A DNA stretch of 64,000 nt from Salvelinus alpinus (Eukaryota > Chordata > Actinopteri > Salmoniformes > Salmonidae), in assembly GCF_045679555.1 (NCBI RefSeq), contig NC_092120.1:13071805-13135804 (forward strand), written 5' to 3'. The position numbers were made by a program, and so were the translations under genes. Below are positions 32,281 through 45,100 of this stretch, one piece after another (within the stretch, counting starts at the first letter, position 1; each line of letters starts with the position of its first letter). The notes beneath the pieces are model-generated. The model had not been told where the DNA came from. It saw nothing but the letters and a program-made list of their open reading frames with translations, and ran no database searches.

Positions 32281-33755
32281 AACTCAGCAAAAAAAGAAAC
32301 ATTATCTCACTGTCAACTGTGTTTATTTTCAGCAAACTTAACATGTGTAAATATTTGTATGAACATAACAAGATTCAACAACTGAGACATAAACTGAACA
32401 AGTTCCACAGACATGTGACAAACAGAAATGGAATAATGTGTCCCTGAACAAAGGGGGGGGGTCAAAATCAAAAAGTCAGTATCTGGTGTGGCCACCAGCT
32501 GCATTAAGTACTGCAGTGCATCTCCTCATGGACTGCACCAGATTTGCCAGTTCTTGCTGTGAGATGTTACCCCACTCTTCCACCAAGGCACTTGCAACAT
32601 TTCTGTGGGGGAATGGCCCTAGAACTCACCCTCCGATCCAAAAGGTCCCAGACGTGCTCAATGGGATTGAGATCCGGGCTCTTCGCTGGCCATGGCAGAA
32701 CACTGACATTCCTGTCTTGCAGAAAATAACGCACAGACCGAGCAGTATGGCTGGTGGCATTGTCATGCTGGAGGGTCATGTCAGGACGAGCCTGCAGGAA
32801 GGGTACCACATGAGGGAGGAGGATGTCTTCCCTGTAACACAGTGTTGAAATTGCCTGCAATGACAACAAGCTCAGTCCGATGATGCTGTGACACACCGCC
32901 CCAGACCATGACTGACCCTCCACCTCCAAATCGATCCCGCTCCAGAGTACAGGCCTCGGTGTAACGCTCATTCCTTTGTCGATAAACGCGAATCCGACCA
33001 TCACCCCTGGTGATACAAAACTGTGACTCGTCAGTGAAGAGCACTTTTTGCCAGTTCTGTCTGGTCCAGCGACGGTGGGTTTGTGCCCATAGGCGATGTT
33101 GTTGCCGATGATGTCTGGTGAGGACCTGCCTTACAACAGGCCTACAAGCCCTCAGTCCAGCCACTCTCAGCCTATTGCGGACAGTCTGAGCACTGATGGA
33201 GGGATTGTGCGTTCCTGGTGTAACTCAGGCAGTTGTTGTTGCCATCCTGTACCTGTCCCGCAGGTGTGATGTTCGGATGTACAGATCCTGTGCAGGTGTT
33301 GTTACACGTGGTCTTCCACTGCGAGGATGATCATCTGTCCGTCCTGTCTCCCTGTAGCTCTGTCTTAGGCATCTCACAATACGGACATTGCAATTTATTG
33401 CCCTGGCCACATCTGTAGTCCTCATGCCTCCTTGCAGCATGCCTAAGGCACGTTCACGCAGATGAGCAGGGACCCTGGGCATCTTTCTTTTGGTGTTTTT
33501 CAGAATCAGTAGAAAGGCCTCTTTAGTGTTCTAAGTTTTCATAACTGTGACCTTAATTGCCGTCTGTAAGCTGTTAGTGTCTTAACGACCGTTCCACAGG
33601 TGCATGTTCATTAATTGTTTATGGTTCATTGAACAAGCATAGGAAACCGTTTTTAAACCCTTTACAATGAAGATCTGTGAAGTTATTTGGATTTTTACAC
33701 ACTATCTTTGAAAGACAGGGTCCTGAAAAAGGGACGTTTCTTTTTTTGCTGAGTT
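32281..33755 (-). mobile_element. Tc1-type transposon, TA-flanked, sister of the copy at 1438-3550
   Basis: Inverted ends AACTCAGCAAAAAAAG (32281) and its complement at 33740-33755, flanked by TA at 32279-32280 and 33756-33757; 1475 bp. It has no LTR insertion and therefore shows the pre-insertion state of the copy at 1438-3550. The orientation is opposite, so the two copies form a 30-kb-spaced inverted pair. Confidence 0.9.
32478..33482 (-). pseudogene. Tc1-type transposase pseudogene
   Basis: Start at 33482 (MPRVPAHLRERALGMLQGG). The helix-turn-helix and GRPR-type hook are intact (SGRPRVTTPAQDLYIRTSHL). Shortly after 33225 the frame breaks. The catalytic part is readable in the other frame at 33164-32781 (LFTDESQF with the second aspartate, GGGGSVMVWGG), then another shift. 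32870-32567 gives DNATSHTARSVRYFL and SPDLNPIEHVWDLL. At least two frame shifts, so inactive, although most catalytic residues can be found. Confidence 0.85.
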
Positions 33756-33757
33756 TA

Positions 33758-34530
33758 TTTATCGTTAAACAGGACAAATCTGAGTGGGCACGTGCCCCTG
33801 TGGGCATGACACCTCTGCTATTTATGTTTGTGTTATTGTTATAATAAACAAGGGGAAAATAAATACATCAGAGCAATATTTCAAGGTAAGGTTCTTCTGT
33901 CCATGATATGCCATGCATTTTGATGTTTCTATGTCATTTTGATGTTTTCTATAAGCACTAGGGCTAGGCAATGGGAGATGGAGCCTACATGCAATAGAGT
34001 ATTACACATTACATAGACTGTCTATACTTTATGCTGCTTTAGTGATGATATTCAATGCAAAATTGTACAGAGATCATTTTTTGGTCAATAAAATGTAATA
34101 TTTTTAGACATTAAAGTGTAAAGTGTTATATTGTTACTATAACCTCTTCTCATATACATTGTTTATAATTCAGAGACCATACAGTAAGTGATATATAGTT
34201 CCCTTTTGAGTCTGTAGAATACTATCTAATACAACCTATCATAATCAACACCTCATATCCCACAACCTGCCTTATTTCTGCTTGTGGTCCAAAGGGGGTT
34301 ACTGTAATGCCTGTCAGACTACACTGGTGCAACCTCTGAGTTACTCTGCAGGCACATTTCCCATCTAGTTACAATCACTCCATTCATAAGGAGGTTTGTC
34401 AAGATAGTTCATCTTCACAATGTTGTATCAAGCTGCATTTAGTCATGATAAAGGATTCATAATTAAGTAATTTGTGCTTGTTCTTTTTGTGACGAGTAGA
34501 GAGTAGAGTAGTAGTTATAGATCCCCACTT
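33758..34530. other. No gene recognised
   Basis: AT-rich spacer without recognised repeats or coding potential. Confidence 0.4.
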
Positions 34531-34539
34531 GGGAAATTG

Positions 34540-35590
34540 TTTTAGCACTCAGCATCATCAATAAATGACAAGGACAAGAGAAGACATGTAACAAACACAT
34601 GATAAAAAAACAGACACATACGGTATGAAGGCACCTGCACCTTAGAGGCCTTAAAGTTCAATTCACTACAGTGCTGTGGAGTGGGTGCTGCATTACAGTG
34701 CTGTGGAGTGTGTGTGTGTGTGTCATTGTCCATGATCATGTGTGTCTTAGCTTGCAGCCTTTTTATGAATATGTCCTGCATTGATTCTAGACTGCAGCTG
34801 ATTGTAGCACTGGCTTTCTTGATGATTCTGTCAAGCTTGTTTACGTCCTCCTTGGCCATTCCAGCACACCACACTGCTGTATAACATGCAAAGCATTTTG
34901 TCACCGACAATATCTAAGCTTCCCTAAAAAATAGTCTGGATTGGGATTTTTAGTAGACACTATGTGAATTCTCTTTCCAGTTCAGCTTGTTGTCCACTAT
35001 TACACCCAAGTTCTTGTAAAAGGTCTTTATCATTAATACAAATTTGATTGAAGAAAAAAAATCCCCTAAAATCTACCACCTGCTCTTTGGTCTTTAGTAG
35101 ATTCAGGTCCAGGTAGTTGGCCTCACACCATTTCACAAAGGACTGTGGTTTCCCTGTGGTGAGTATTGTCTCATCTCGTGACACAGCTTACTATAGCAGT
35201 CATCAGTTCAGTGTTGTGTGTAAAGACATTTGTGTAAAGGATACACAGGAAAGGTGACACGACCGTCCCTTGCGGGGGCCCCCATGTTTGTACATATCCG
35301 ATCCGATACTGCCTGGTTCAGTCTTATGAACCGTGGTCTATTGATCAGATCACAATCCATTTGATTATGTGTGGGTTGAGATGAATGTCCTTTAGCTTTT
35401 GGGCCAGAAGGTGGGGTTGTATGGTATGGAAAGCACTGGAGAAGTCAAAGAACATTGTTGTCACCACCCAGCCAGGCTTCTCCAGGTGCTCTGTGGAGAT
35501 CGAGAAGAGCATCTTCAACAGCAGTTTTAGGGCGGTCTGCAAATATCAAAGGATCCAGGTAGGCTGCCACCTCGGCTCTTAATAAGGGCA
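34540..35590 (-). pseudogene. CR1/Rex-like LINE reverse-transcriptase relic
   Basis: Minus-strand pieces encode RT motifs in order: MFFDFSSAFHTIQPHLL (35460-35400), then a GPPQGTVVSPFLCILYTN-like stretch (about 35285-35225), then SFVKWCEANYLDLNLLKTK (about 35145-35090). The frame changes several times and the catalytic YxDD is not in a continuous frame. The N- and C-terminal parts are missing. It also carries a short GT run near 34708-34722. Confidence 0.75.
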
Positions 35591-36130
35591 TTCAAATGTG
35601 TTCAATCATAATGTAATAAAGATATAAATAAGTCATATTCTTCCAAAATCAAAGGGTTTATTTTGGTCATAATTCTATAACACCTATTCAATTGTTTCAG
35701 ATCAGGAGCATTTGAAATTCAGAAAAATACTTCAGTAAGTTAAATGTTATTAATGTGCAAAAGATGGACAGTGTGTTTAAATGAAAAAGGAAAAACCTTT
35801 GTCTCGCTTTATTGCTATTACAAACTGTACAATATTTTATGCTAAATTGAACACCTGATAGAATAACGCTGCAAGTATGGATGATGAGGTACACCTATAA
35901 GTTCAACCTGTCAGGAAACTCCTGAACATGCACAAACAGTGCCTCCTGTTTATAGACTCAATGACATCAATTTCAGAGATGAACCAGGTATCTATTCAGT
36001 CCTGAAACTGTTTTTTACCGGCCATGCTCAACATCTCATTTTAAGTAAGTGGTCTGTATGGAATGTCAAAAGAAGACTGTCCAGTAGCTATCCAAACTTG
36101 CCACCCTACTGCCTGCCCCTGCGTCGTCCC
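35591..36130. other. No gene recognised; 3' side of gene Y
   Basis: AT-rich sequence that would hold the 3' UTR and flank of the minus-strand exon ending at 36131. A few polyadenylation-like signals are present, none decisive. Confidence 0.4.
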
Positions 36131-39100
36131 CTAGTCCCCCCAGGTGTCTGTGTTCTGTGGGGGGTGGCAGGGCTGTGTGGGATTCGTCTGAAGGGAGGAC
36201 ATTTTGCGAGCACGACGGCGTCTGGATGCTTCTCTCCAGGCCTCCCTCTGCTGTCTCTGGGTCTCTTCAGGTAGATCTGATATCAGCACCCTCTTCTGAT
36301 AATACCTGTAGAGAGAATGAGTATGAACACAGGCTCCACAACACAGATACACACACTAGGTCTGTCATAGTAGAACCACCCACACTTTGCTTTTGGAGAA
36401 TGTGCTTATTGTTTTCTAGGTATTATCACCGCAATGTTGGAGCTAGAAACACAAGCAATTCGCTGCACCTGCGATAACATCTGCAAATAAACTTTGATTT
36501 GATAACCAGTCATAAATACAGACCGTACACTAATTGAAGTAAGCCTAAACCTTGGTGGACAGTCATTGTTTTACATTTCAGTAAATCTATTTATTTTGTT
36601 TGGAGTGGTACACTTCCACATGGAGATTAAAAGAATGAATGACGCTGTTTTGCTGCCTTAAGTCGTTTATTTATCAGCCCTCTATAACCGGCAGATGCTT
36701 GATAGAAAACATGAACATGCATGCAGCTGTTGCACAACATTTAAAAAATACTATTATGGCTAAACAGAGTTTGGAGAGCACACCTCTGTGGTGTAGTGCA
36801 GCTCACTCTACTTTGTCTTCTTGGCAGGTGGCTGGTAGTCAGGTTCTATGTCCTCTTCATCTCCCTCAGTTCTATGTCCATCATCTTCTACCACTTCCAC
36901 ATCTGCAGCCCTTTCGTCCACTCCTTCCCCAGTGCTAACGTCACCCTCCTCTCCGTCCTGTCCCTCTTGTCCTTCCAGGAGACTACCACTGGTGGCTTCT
37001 GTGGAGTTGGTGGGGGGCTGGATGACAGGGATATCTGTTTGAAGAAAAATGCTAGGTATTTTTTATGCAAGGTATATCTTCAATAAAATAAAGTAGCATA
37101 CATTCTGCAATCTTCACTTTAATGTGTTGCTACACAGAGGGGAGTTGTTGGTACACAGAGGGGAGTTGTTGGTGTATGCTGTTGTATATATGCTGTTAAA
37201 AGGAATACTGACTGTACAAAACATTAAGGATACCTACTACCATACCTTGTTCAAAGGCACTTAACTCTTTTGTCTGGCCCATTAACCCTCTGAATGGCAC
37301 ACATGCGACAATTGAGAAATGGATTGTGTAAGGCTTACAAATCCTTCTTTAACCTGCCTCCTCCCCTTCATCTACACTGATTGAAGTGGATTTAACAAGT
37401 GACATCAATAAGGGATCATAACTTTCACCGGGATTCAACTGGTCAGTCTATGTCATGGAAAGAGCAGGTGTCCTTAATGTTTTGTACACTCAGGGTATGT
37501 TGTGTATGCGGTTGAGAGTGGAGAGTAACTTACGCTTCAGTAAAGATTCATAGTATTTGAGCAGCTCCTGGAGGCAGTCCTGCTCCAGACCTGGCCGAGG
37601 GTTGGTGGGCATCATGATTGTTACTCCCCAGCAGCCTCCATGGGACTGCTTCCCTATGAGGACGGACCTAAAGCCCAGAGCATGCACTTTCCGGAGCTGC
37701 AGAAGTCAAAAGGGTTTACAGAATTATAATTTCAATCAGATGGCTGCTAATCATAAATACAATAGGAATTAGTTCAATTCCAATAGAATAAAGCTAAGAA
37801 TGTGTCCAGAAATATGGAGGGTTACCATTATTAAAAAAATGAGTCCAGGAACCTGGCAACGTTGTTTTAAAGGATGGTCGGTCTTGTCCACTCTATCAGT
37901 GTCTTGTCCATTGCATTATTTTGTAATTTGTGGTATTTCTTGAAAGGCTGCACGGTTTTGCAGCTCTCACATATTTTAGAAGCATAATTTAACAACCTTT
38001 TGCAGTTGTCACACACCTTCGTTGAGCCATGAGTTGGTTAAATTTGATAAAGAATGAACAAAAAAACAAACAGAAAGGCGTCAAGGAGAGCACATGGTTA
38101 GCACATTTGATTTGACAATAAACAGAAGTTGCAGTCAATATTACCTCTTGAACAGAGACCCTGAGTGTGGCTTATTACGATCAGCTAGATTGGGTGGGTT
38201 TTGATAATATGATAGCCTTAAGCATAGCCTCCCCACTCCCTATTAATCCCATTTCAAGTACAAAAAAAATGAAATAACCTACTCAGCAGCAGAGCACACA
38301 CATCAAGTACAGGTTGAAGGAATGGGGGATTAATGGAGATTTGATTGATTTATGGACAATTGAATTTAAACTTCTTTAACATTTTACTGTAATTTAAGGT
38401 GCGAAATTGATTAGCTACCAGTCAGAGAAATACACTGCACTGTCAGGAGTAGACTAATTCCAATCCTCAAGCTAGATCGGCAATGGAAAAATGCAGTTTA
38501 ATCCAAAACAGAATGTTTTATCACAAATCAATATTATTGAAAAAGATAACAGCTTAAGCCCCCATGCAGTCTTTGTAATTCTCTTTTTAAATCACCACTG
38601 TATGTCTAATAAATTACTGTGTTTATTTAGTGAAAATAACACCAACATATACTGTATGTTTAACCATTTATTTCCCTGAGCCTCCTTTGGCCCTTAAAAT
38701 GCTCAGTCTGTTTGTGTGGGCATTAGGAAACACATTTGAAGATACAGTATTTACATACACAGACCCGATTGGCTGATAGGATGGTCTAGAACCCACCCCC
38801 TTACCCAGATGAACAATCATTGGTCTATTATAATCAGATCACATTGTGACATCATGATGTGGGCCAAAAGTTCCATCCTACCTGAACAGGCTTAAATTCC
38901 AGGCAATTTTCAAACAGCTCTTACACAAAACAGGCATCATTTTCACAATTTCTGAGTTTTATTTCAACCTCATTGTGTGGAAATATAACAAAAAGCAGGA
39001 AAATCAAGTTTAACTTCACTGCCCCTTTAACACTGTAGTGAAATGGGAACTCGTTCCGAACAAAACTGAATTTATCACACTGATTTTGTTTACAGTAAGT

Positions 39101-42100
39101 CAACAAAACTTCTTAAAGAAATCTGTCAACATCAAAAAAAACACTTCCGGTAATCATTTAGAACATCATTATAACATACAAGTTATAAAATCACGTTTCC
39201 CCATCACAGACAGCCAACAGAAACATAGGACAAATATTCCAAGATGCATCTCGTGATAGATGATAGAACTCAATTGCAATCTGTAGTGGTGATTGATTGA
39301 TATTAAACAAGAGCAACATTACAACATTTGAAGCTATGCATCATGTATGTGCATCCTTGTTTGTGTGTTTGCATCTCCTATGAAACTGGTTCACCATTCA
39401 AATTCAGTCAGGTCTTTGAGGAAGGCGGCAACTGCATCGGCCTTCCTTTGCACAACTCTTCCAGTCCTGCGGCTCACCCCGGCTTCTGAATCAAGGTACG
39501 AAGAGCATTTGGTTCCTTCATTTGGGTTTATCCCTACTAGAAACCTAAACAGTCAACATGGAAGCGTTAGTCAATCCAGGCAATCAGGCATTGCTTTCAC
39601 AACTCTTTCAATTCGGGTTGCAAAGCTACGGGTAATTTAGAAATCTAACGGAATCTTCAGTAATTTTGGTAATTAAGAGAAAATGTATGGCAATCTATTG
39701 TAACTTTGGTAATTTATACTTGAATAAAAATATATGTATTCATATATAGTATTCATTTTTTTTTTTTTTTTTATATCTGTGTCCATATTGTCCATGAGTT
39801 TCTAGTAGATATGGTTCAAGAGAAAATAGCCTAATTCATGAAAAAAGCATCTAATCAACGTTGGCATTATTTTCAATTAACTCTGCAAATCTTCCAACGA
39901 TTTACTTTTTTACAACTGCCACCAGTTTGACGCCAAAACATTGACAAGAAATACATACAGGGCGGACGGTAGCCTAGTGGTTAGAGCGTTGGACTAGTAA
40001 TCGAAAGATTGTAAGATCGAATCCCCGAGCTGACAAGGTAAAAATCTGTCGTTCTGCCCCTGAACAAGGCAGTTAACCCACTGTTCCTAGGCCGTCATTG
40101 AGAATAAGAATTTGTTCTTAACTAACTTGCCTAGTTAAATAAAGGTTAAAAAAATAACACATTTTAAAAAAGAATGACATAGTAAAATAAATAAGTGTGT
40201 AAAAAATATATGAAGGATACTTCATGCTGAAACCCTCATATGAAACACCAATGGTATTCACTAAGTTGATGGTTTATATTTAGGATGTTTTACAGCTTTG
40301 TTTTTCTATTTTAAAATATTCTTCTTTAATTATTTCATATATTTACATGCGATAAGGCCACACAGAGGGCCAGAGATAATTACAGACACCTGTGATAATC
40401 TGAGGTACCCAAAAGGGCCACCATATGTATTGTAATAGATTACATAAAATCCTTGAAAGATACCAAAAATCTGGCAGTTTACTGGTAAACAAATGTTTCC
40501 AGAAATATACCCTCCCTTTGCAACACTAGGTAAGAGTCTCAACACTGAGATGCGCAAAGACGAAATGTAATTTAACTGCAAGGCATGCAAGACAAATGTA
40601 AGTGCTGGATGAATAAATGTTCAATACTTGCCTCTGAATAAGCTCCAGTGTTGCTGAGGCTGTCTCCTGGTACTCTGTATTGAACACGTAGAAACAGCCG
40701 AAGAGCACAGAGAGGGCAGCAGCAAAGTCGGACTGATTTTCCAAAACACAGACCACTCTCCCCTCGATCGACACCATCCATTTAGATGAAGCCAGCAGGG
40801 AACTCCCTGAAGTATACAGTAATAATGATTGTGTTAAACAAGATACTTTTTTAATATAGGCCTACACAATATATTTCTGTTCCACCACAATTAAATATTA
40901 CAGTATTTAGGCTAGAATTCATCTTATTGTTCTATTCTTCTGTGCAGCGTTAACATTATGTAGTTAAGTACCAGTACGTATTTCTGGTGGTTAATATAGC
41001 CAAACCGTGGACATAATCTGATTTATGAATATGATCATCTCCAGTCCATACACAAAATGTTGTCATTACCAAGCATGATAAGTCTTGGAGTGGCCGGCAA
41101 ATGCAACTGAGCCTCTACATCCATCTGGGTGTCATTCACCTACATTAAACACAAAAAGAACAATGTTGTTGAATCCTGATATGATCAATCATGTGTGTAA
41201 AAGCACAGTATAATGTATATAGTCCCAGTATAAAACAATCAGATTACGTGTTTTATTTGAATAAAATCACACACACAATAACTTACATCAGCCAAGAGGA
41301 AGAGAGAGTCCTCTTTCTCTCTGAAGTGGGACAGCACCAGAAGAATGGCAGCACAGGCTGTGAGGTTTCCACTGACGTCACCTTCAATGTCATTGAGGAG
41401 ACTTTGGATGCCTCTCCTCCAGTTGGGTTTCTGACTTCGGAAGAAATTGACAATGGTCTTTCCTTTGCTCCGGAGAGCATCACTGAGGCAGCGGTCGATC
41501 TCAACTCCAGTGAGCATGTGGAAGTGGGCGCAGAGCCATCTCTTGGCAAAAAGAAAAGGCCATTGTTCCTTGACGTCACCAATGCTTGGGGCTGGCCATG
41601 CATTTATCATGTGGCGTTGGTTAATGTACGTAAGCCTCATGAATTCATCCACGTCTCCCCTGTCCACACCACTGGGGCTTGCACTGTTGAAAATGGTGGC
41701 CATAATCTGTCTCTTATTTTCCAGGGAGTCAGGAGTCTCTCCTTCCGGAAGGTCCTGTGGGTGCCAGTTGATGCACCCATAACTGTCCACTTTTGTTCTT
41801 GCTGTTTTGACTTGTCTGTTGCTGTTTTCCCCTTTTTTGTTCGTCTTGGGTCTGCGTATTCGATTTTCAGTGTTCCGGTTCACATGCTCCACTCTGGTCT
41901 TTATTTGGGTGAGCAAGGAGGAGTACCTTCTGCTAAGCAGTTCCCCTTCTTTTGACAGGTCTGCAAAGCTCTCTGGATATTCTGAAACTATAGCTTTGGC
42001 AATTTCTGAACATACTTTCTTGTTGGGGTTGAGGCAGTGTACACGCATTGCATCAACGGTGATCCTCACCATCAGCCGCCTATCTGCCGCCTCGACTCTT

Positions 42101-45100
42101 CGTCCCTCTGCAATGGCTCGCCTGAGGCTTTCAGGCGTCTGCTGCCAAGGGACATGAAAGTTGCTGATCCAATCCTCATCATCATCATCATCCTCCCTAA
42201 AAAGCAATACCAATTGCATGGGATAAATTGATGGTTGCTTGTGTGGCAAGTGTTCACAGTGCTATACAAAGCCAAAATGTTATTATATGTTTATTTTTGC
42301 CTGAGCCAAGAGGATTTGGTACATCCAATGAATCCTGGTAGAGAATTATTGACAATGATGATGGGAGGCTCTTGTAAAAGTCCATTTTCTTTCAAATTTG
42401 ACCATTTGTCATGTCCTCATTAGCAACAAGGTGGATCATTTTGTACTGGTCTTTCGCTGTTGACAGTCCAAGAATAGGTGTCAGAGTCTCTTTGATAGGG
42501 ATCTACTGACAGAAGCGTATCCTGGCTGTCGCATCGGAACCAAGACATCTGAGCTGAATTGGCTCAACATAGCGTCCGGTTAGACCATACACCTTTTCCA
42601 TTTATACTGTACGCAGATCTTTCGTGACAATCAATGCTTCTTAAAATATCTATTAAAATTTGTAGGTTGTACAATGTAACAGCAATATTTAGACTTAGGG
42701 ATGCCACCCGTTAGATAAAATACGGAACGGTTCCGTATTTCACTGATAGAATAAACGTTTTGTTTTCGAAATTATAGTTTCCGGATTCGACCATTTTAAT
42801 GACCAACGGCTCGTATTTCTGTGTGATATTATGTTATAATTAAGTCTATGATTTGATAGAGCTGTCTGACTGAGCGATGGTAGGCACCAGCATGCTCGTA
42901 AGCATTCATTCAAACAGCACTTTCGTGCGTTTGCCAGCATCTCTTCGCAATGCTTCAAGCATTGCGCTGTTTATGACTTCAAGCCTATCAACTCCCGAGA
43001 TTAGGCTGGTGTAACCGATGTGAAATGGCTAGCTAGTTAGTGGGGTGCGCGCTAATAGCGTTTCAAACGTCACTCGCTCTGAGACTTGGAGTAGTTGTTC
43101 CCCATGCTCTGCATGGGTAACGCTGCTTTGGGGTGGCTGTTGTCGATGTGTTCCTGGTTCGAGCCCAGGTAGGAGCGAGGAGAGGCACAGAAGCTATACT
43201 GTTACACTGGCAATACTAAAGTGCCTATAAGAACATGCAATAGTCTAAGGTATATGAAATACAAATCGTATAGAGAGAAATAGTCCTATAATTCCTATAA
43301 TAACTACAACCTAAAACTTCTTACCTGGGAATATTGAAGACTCATGTTAAAAGGAACCACCAGCTTTCATATGTTCTCATGTTCGGAGCAAGGAACTTAA
43401 ACGTTAGCTTTCTTACATGGCACATACTGCACTTTTACTTTCTTCTCCAACACTTTGTTTTTGCATTACTTAAAACAAATTGTACATGTTTCATTATTTA
43501 TTTGAGGCTAAATTGATTGTATTGATGTATTATATTAAGTTAAAATAAGTGTTCATTCAGTATTGTTGTAATTGTCATTATTACAAATAAATACATTTTC
43601 AAAAATCAGCCGATTAATCGGTATCGCCTTTTATTGGAGGACCAAAATCGGTATCGGTGTTGAAAAATCATAATCGGTCGACCTCTAACTTAGACTAAAT
43701 AATGTTAAACAAGGTTGGAATGTGAATCAATGACATGGGGTATCAGTCTACTCGGTGACACCCACAGAACACAAATGTGAAGATTTTACGCAAATATTAG
43801 CATTGTAGCTCTTATCGCTGGACTGTGACTGTGTGAAAACACCTCCCCAGTCAACCCATTGTGTGTATTGACATTCATATTGCACTGTACAGCTTAACCT
43901 AAGGATTGGAGATCAATGAAATGCGGTATCAGTCTACTCAATACCCAAGATATTTTTTTACAACATCCTCCTCAGAGTTATCAGACTCAAACATCCATGT
44001 AGTATTGTTTTTCCTCAGGAATAGTGTTAACATAGATTGACAATAAATGTGGCTCAATTCACAGTTCTTTCAGAGTACCGCAATAAGAACTACGACGCTA
44101 ACGTTCTCTGGGTGTCACTGAGTAGACTGATACCCCATGTCATTGATCCACAATCCATAGGTAAGGCTGTACAGTGAAATAAGTATGCCCCCAATGCAAT
44201 TCTAAAGTTTAATAAGTGTGATTTCAACAGATTTGTCAAATTAACAAATTATTGTCTTCTGTTGATTTTATATAACAACATTCCAACCTCGTTTCGCATT
44301 ATCTATTCAATTATGGCATAATTATACTATTTGTAATAATTTGCATCACTGTCAATTATACTTTTATTTTGAAGGCTAACCGCAAAGTAGACTATTGTGG
44401 CTAATCCTTATTGTGGCTAGCTTCACATAGATGGGTCTGACCACCATTAATCAGAACTGTCTTATAAATTAGGGTTATTTCAGATGATGACACCTAGCTA
44501 TATAGTTAGCTAGCTAACTACTGAGTATAGCTACTGAAACGTTTTGCTATGTTTTTGGGGAAGAACATTGTTTGCATCCATGAGCTAGCTAGCTTTTATG
44601 ACCAGCACTGTAGGTGCGCTAGACAACTTTACCAGCATCATAGCATACGTATCGATGAATCGTTGTGACATATGAAATACGAGTGATAGTATAATCAATG
44701 TATAATAACTATGTAAAACATGTATGAACGCGTTAAATTATTATGTGACGTGCAGTCATGTTCAGGTCCTGATTGGTCAACAAGTTTATTTGACACTTCA
44801 AATAGTGTTATTTAACACGCAAAGACCCACACGGTGTTTCATAGTATCCGAAATCCTGGTTGAGAAAGACACGACTGAACAAATAAACAACTAAACAGCA
44901 CAGCAAGTAAGTGAAATAAATAGGTTTTGATGTTTTACTGGTAATGGGGACCTGCGTAAATTCCAACAAAATAACTTTTTGGTCAGTGTGGTGTGTGTGT
45001 GTGTAACCTTTAACTAGGCAAGTCAGTTAAGAACAAATTCTTATTTACAATGACGGCCTACCCCGGAAGACGCTGGGCCAATTGTGCGCCGCCCTATGGA

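Noticed and set aside
39960-40030. Possible tRNA gene
   Set aside because: The tRNA-like A and B boxes belong to a SINE head followed by the SINE body and tail; no complete cloverleaf.
41191-41955. Plus-strand ORF of 254 codons
   Set aside because: It lies opposite the SAMD3-like exon, which has family motifs and splice sites; the plus-strand frame has none.
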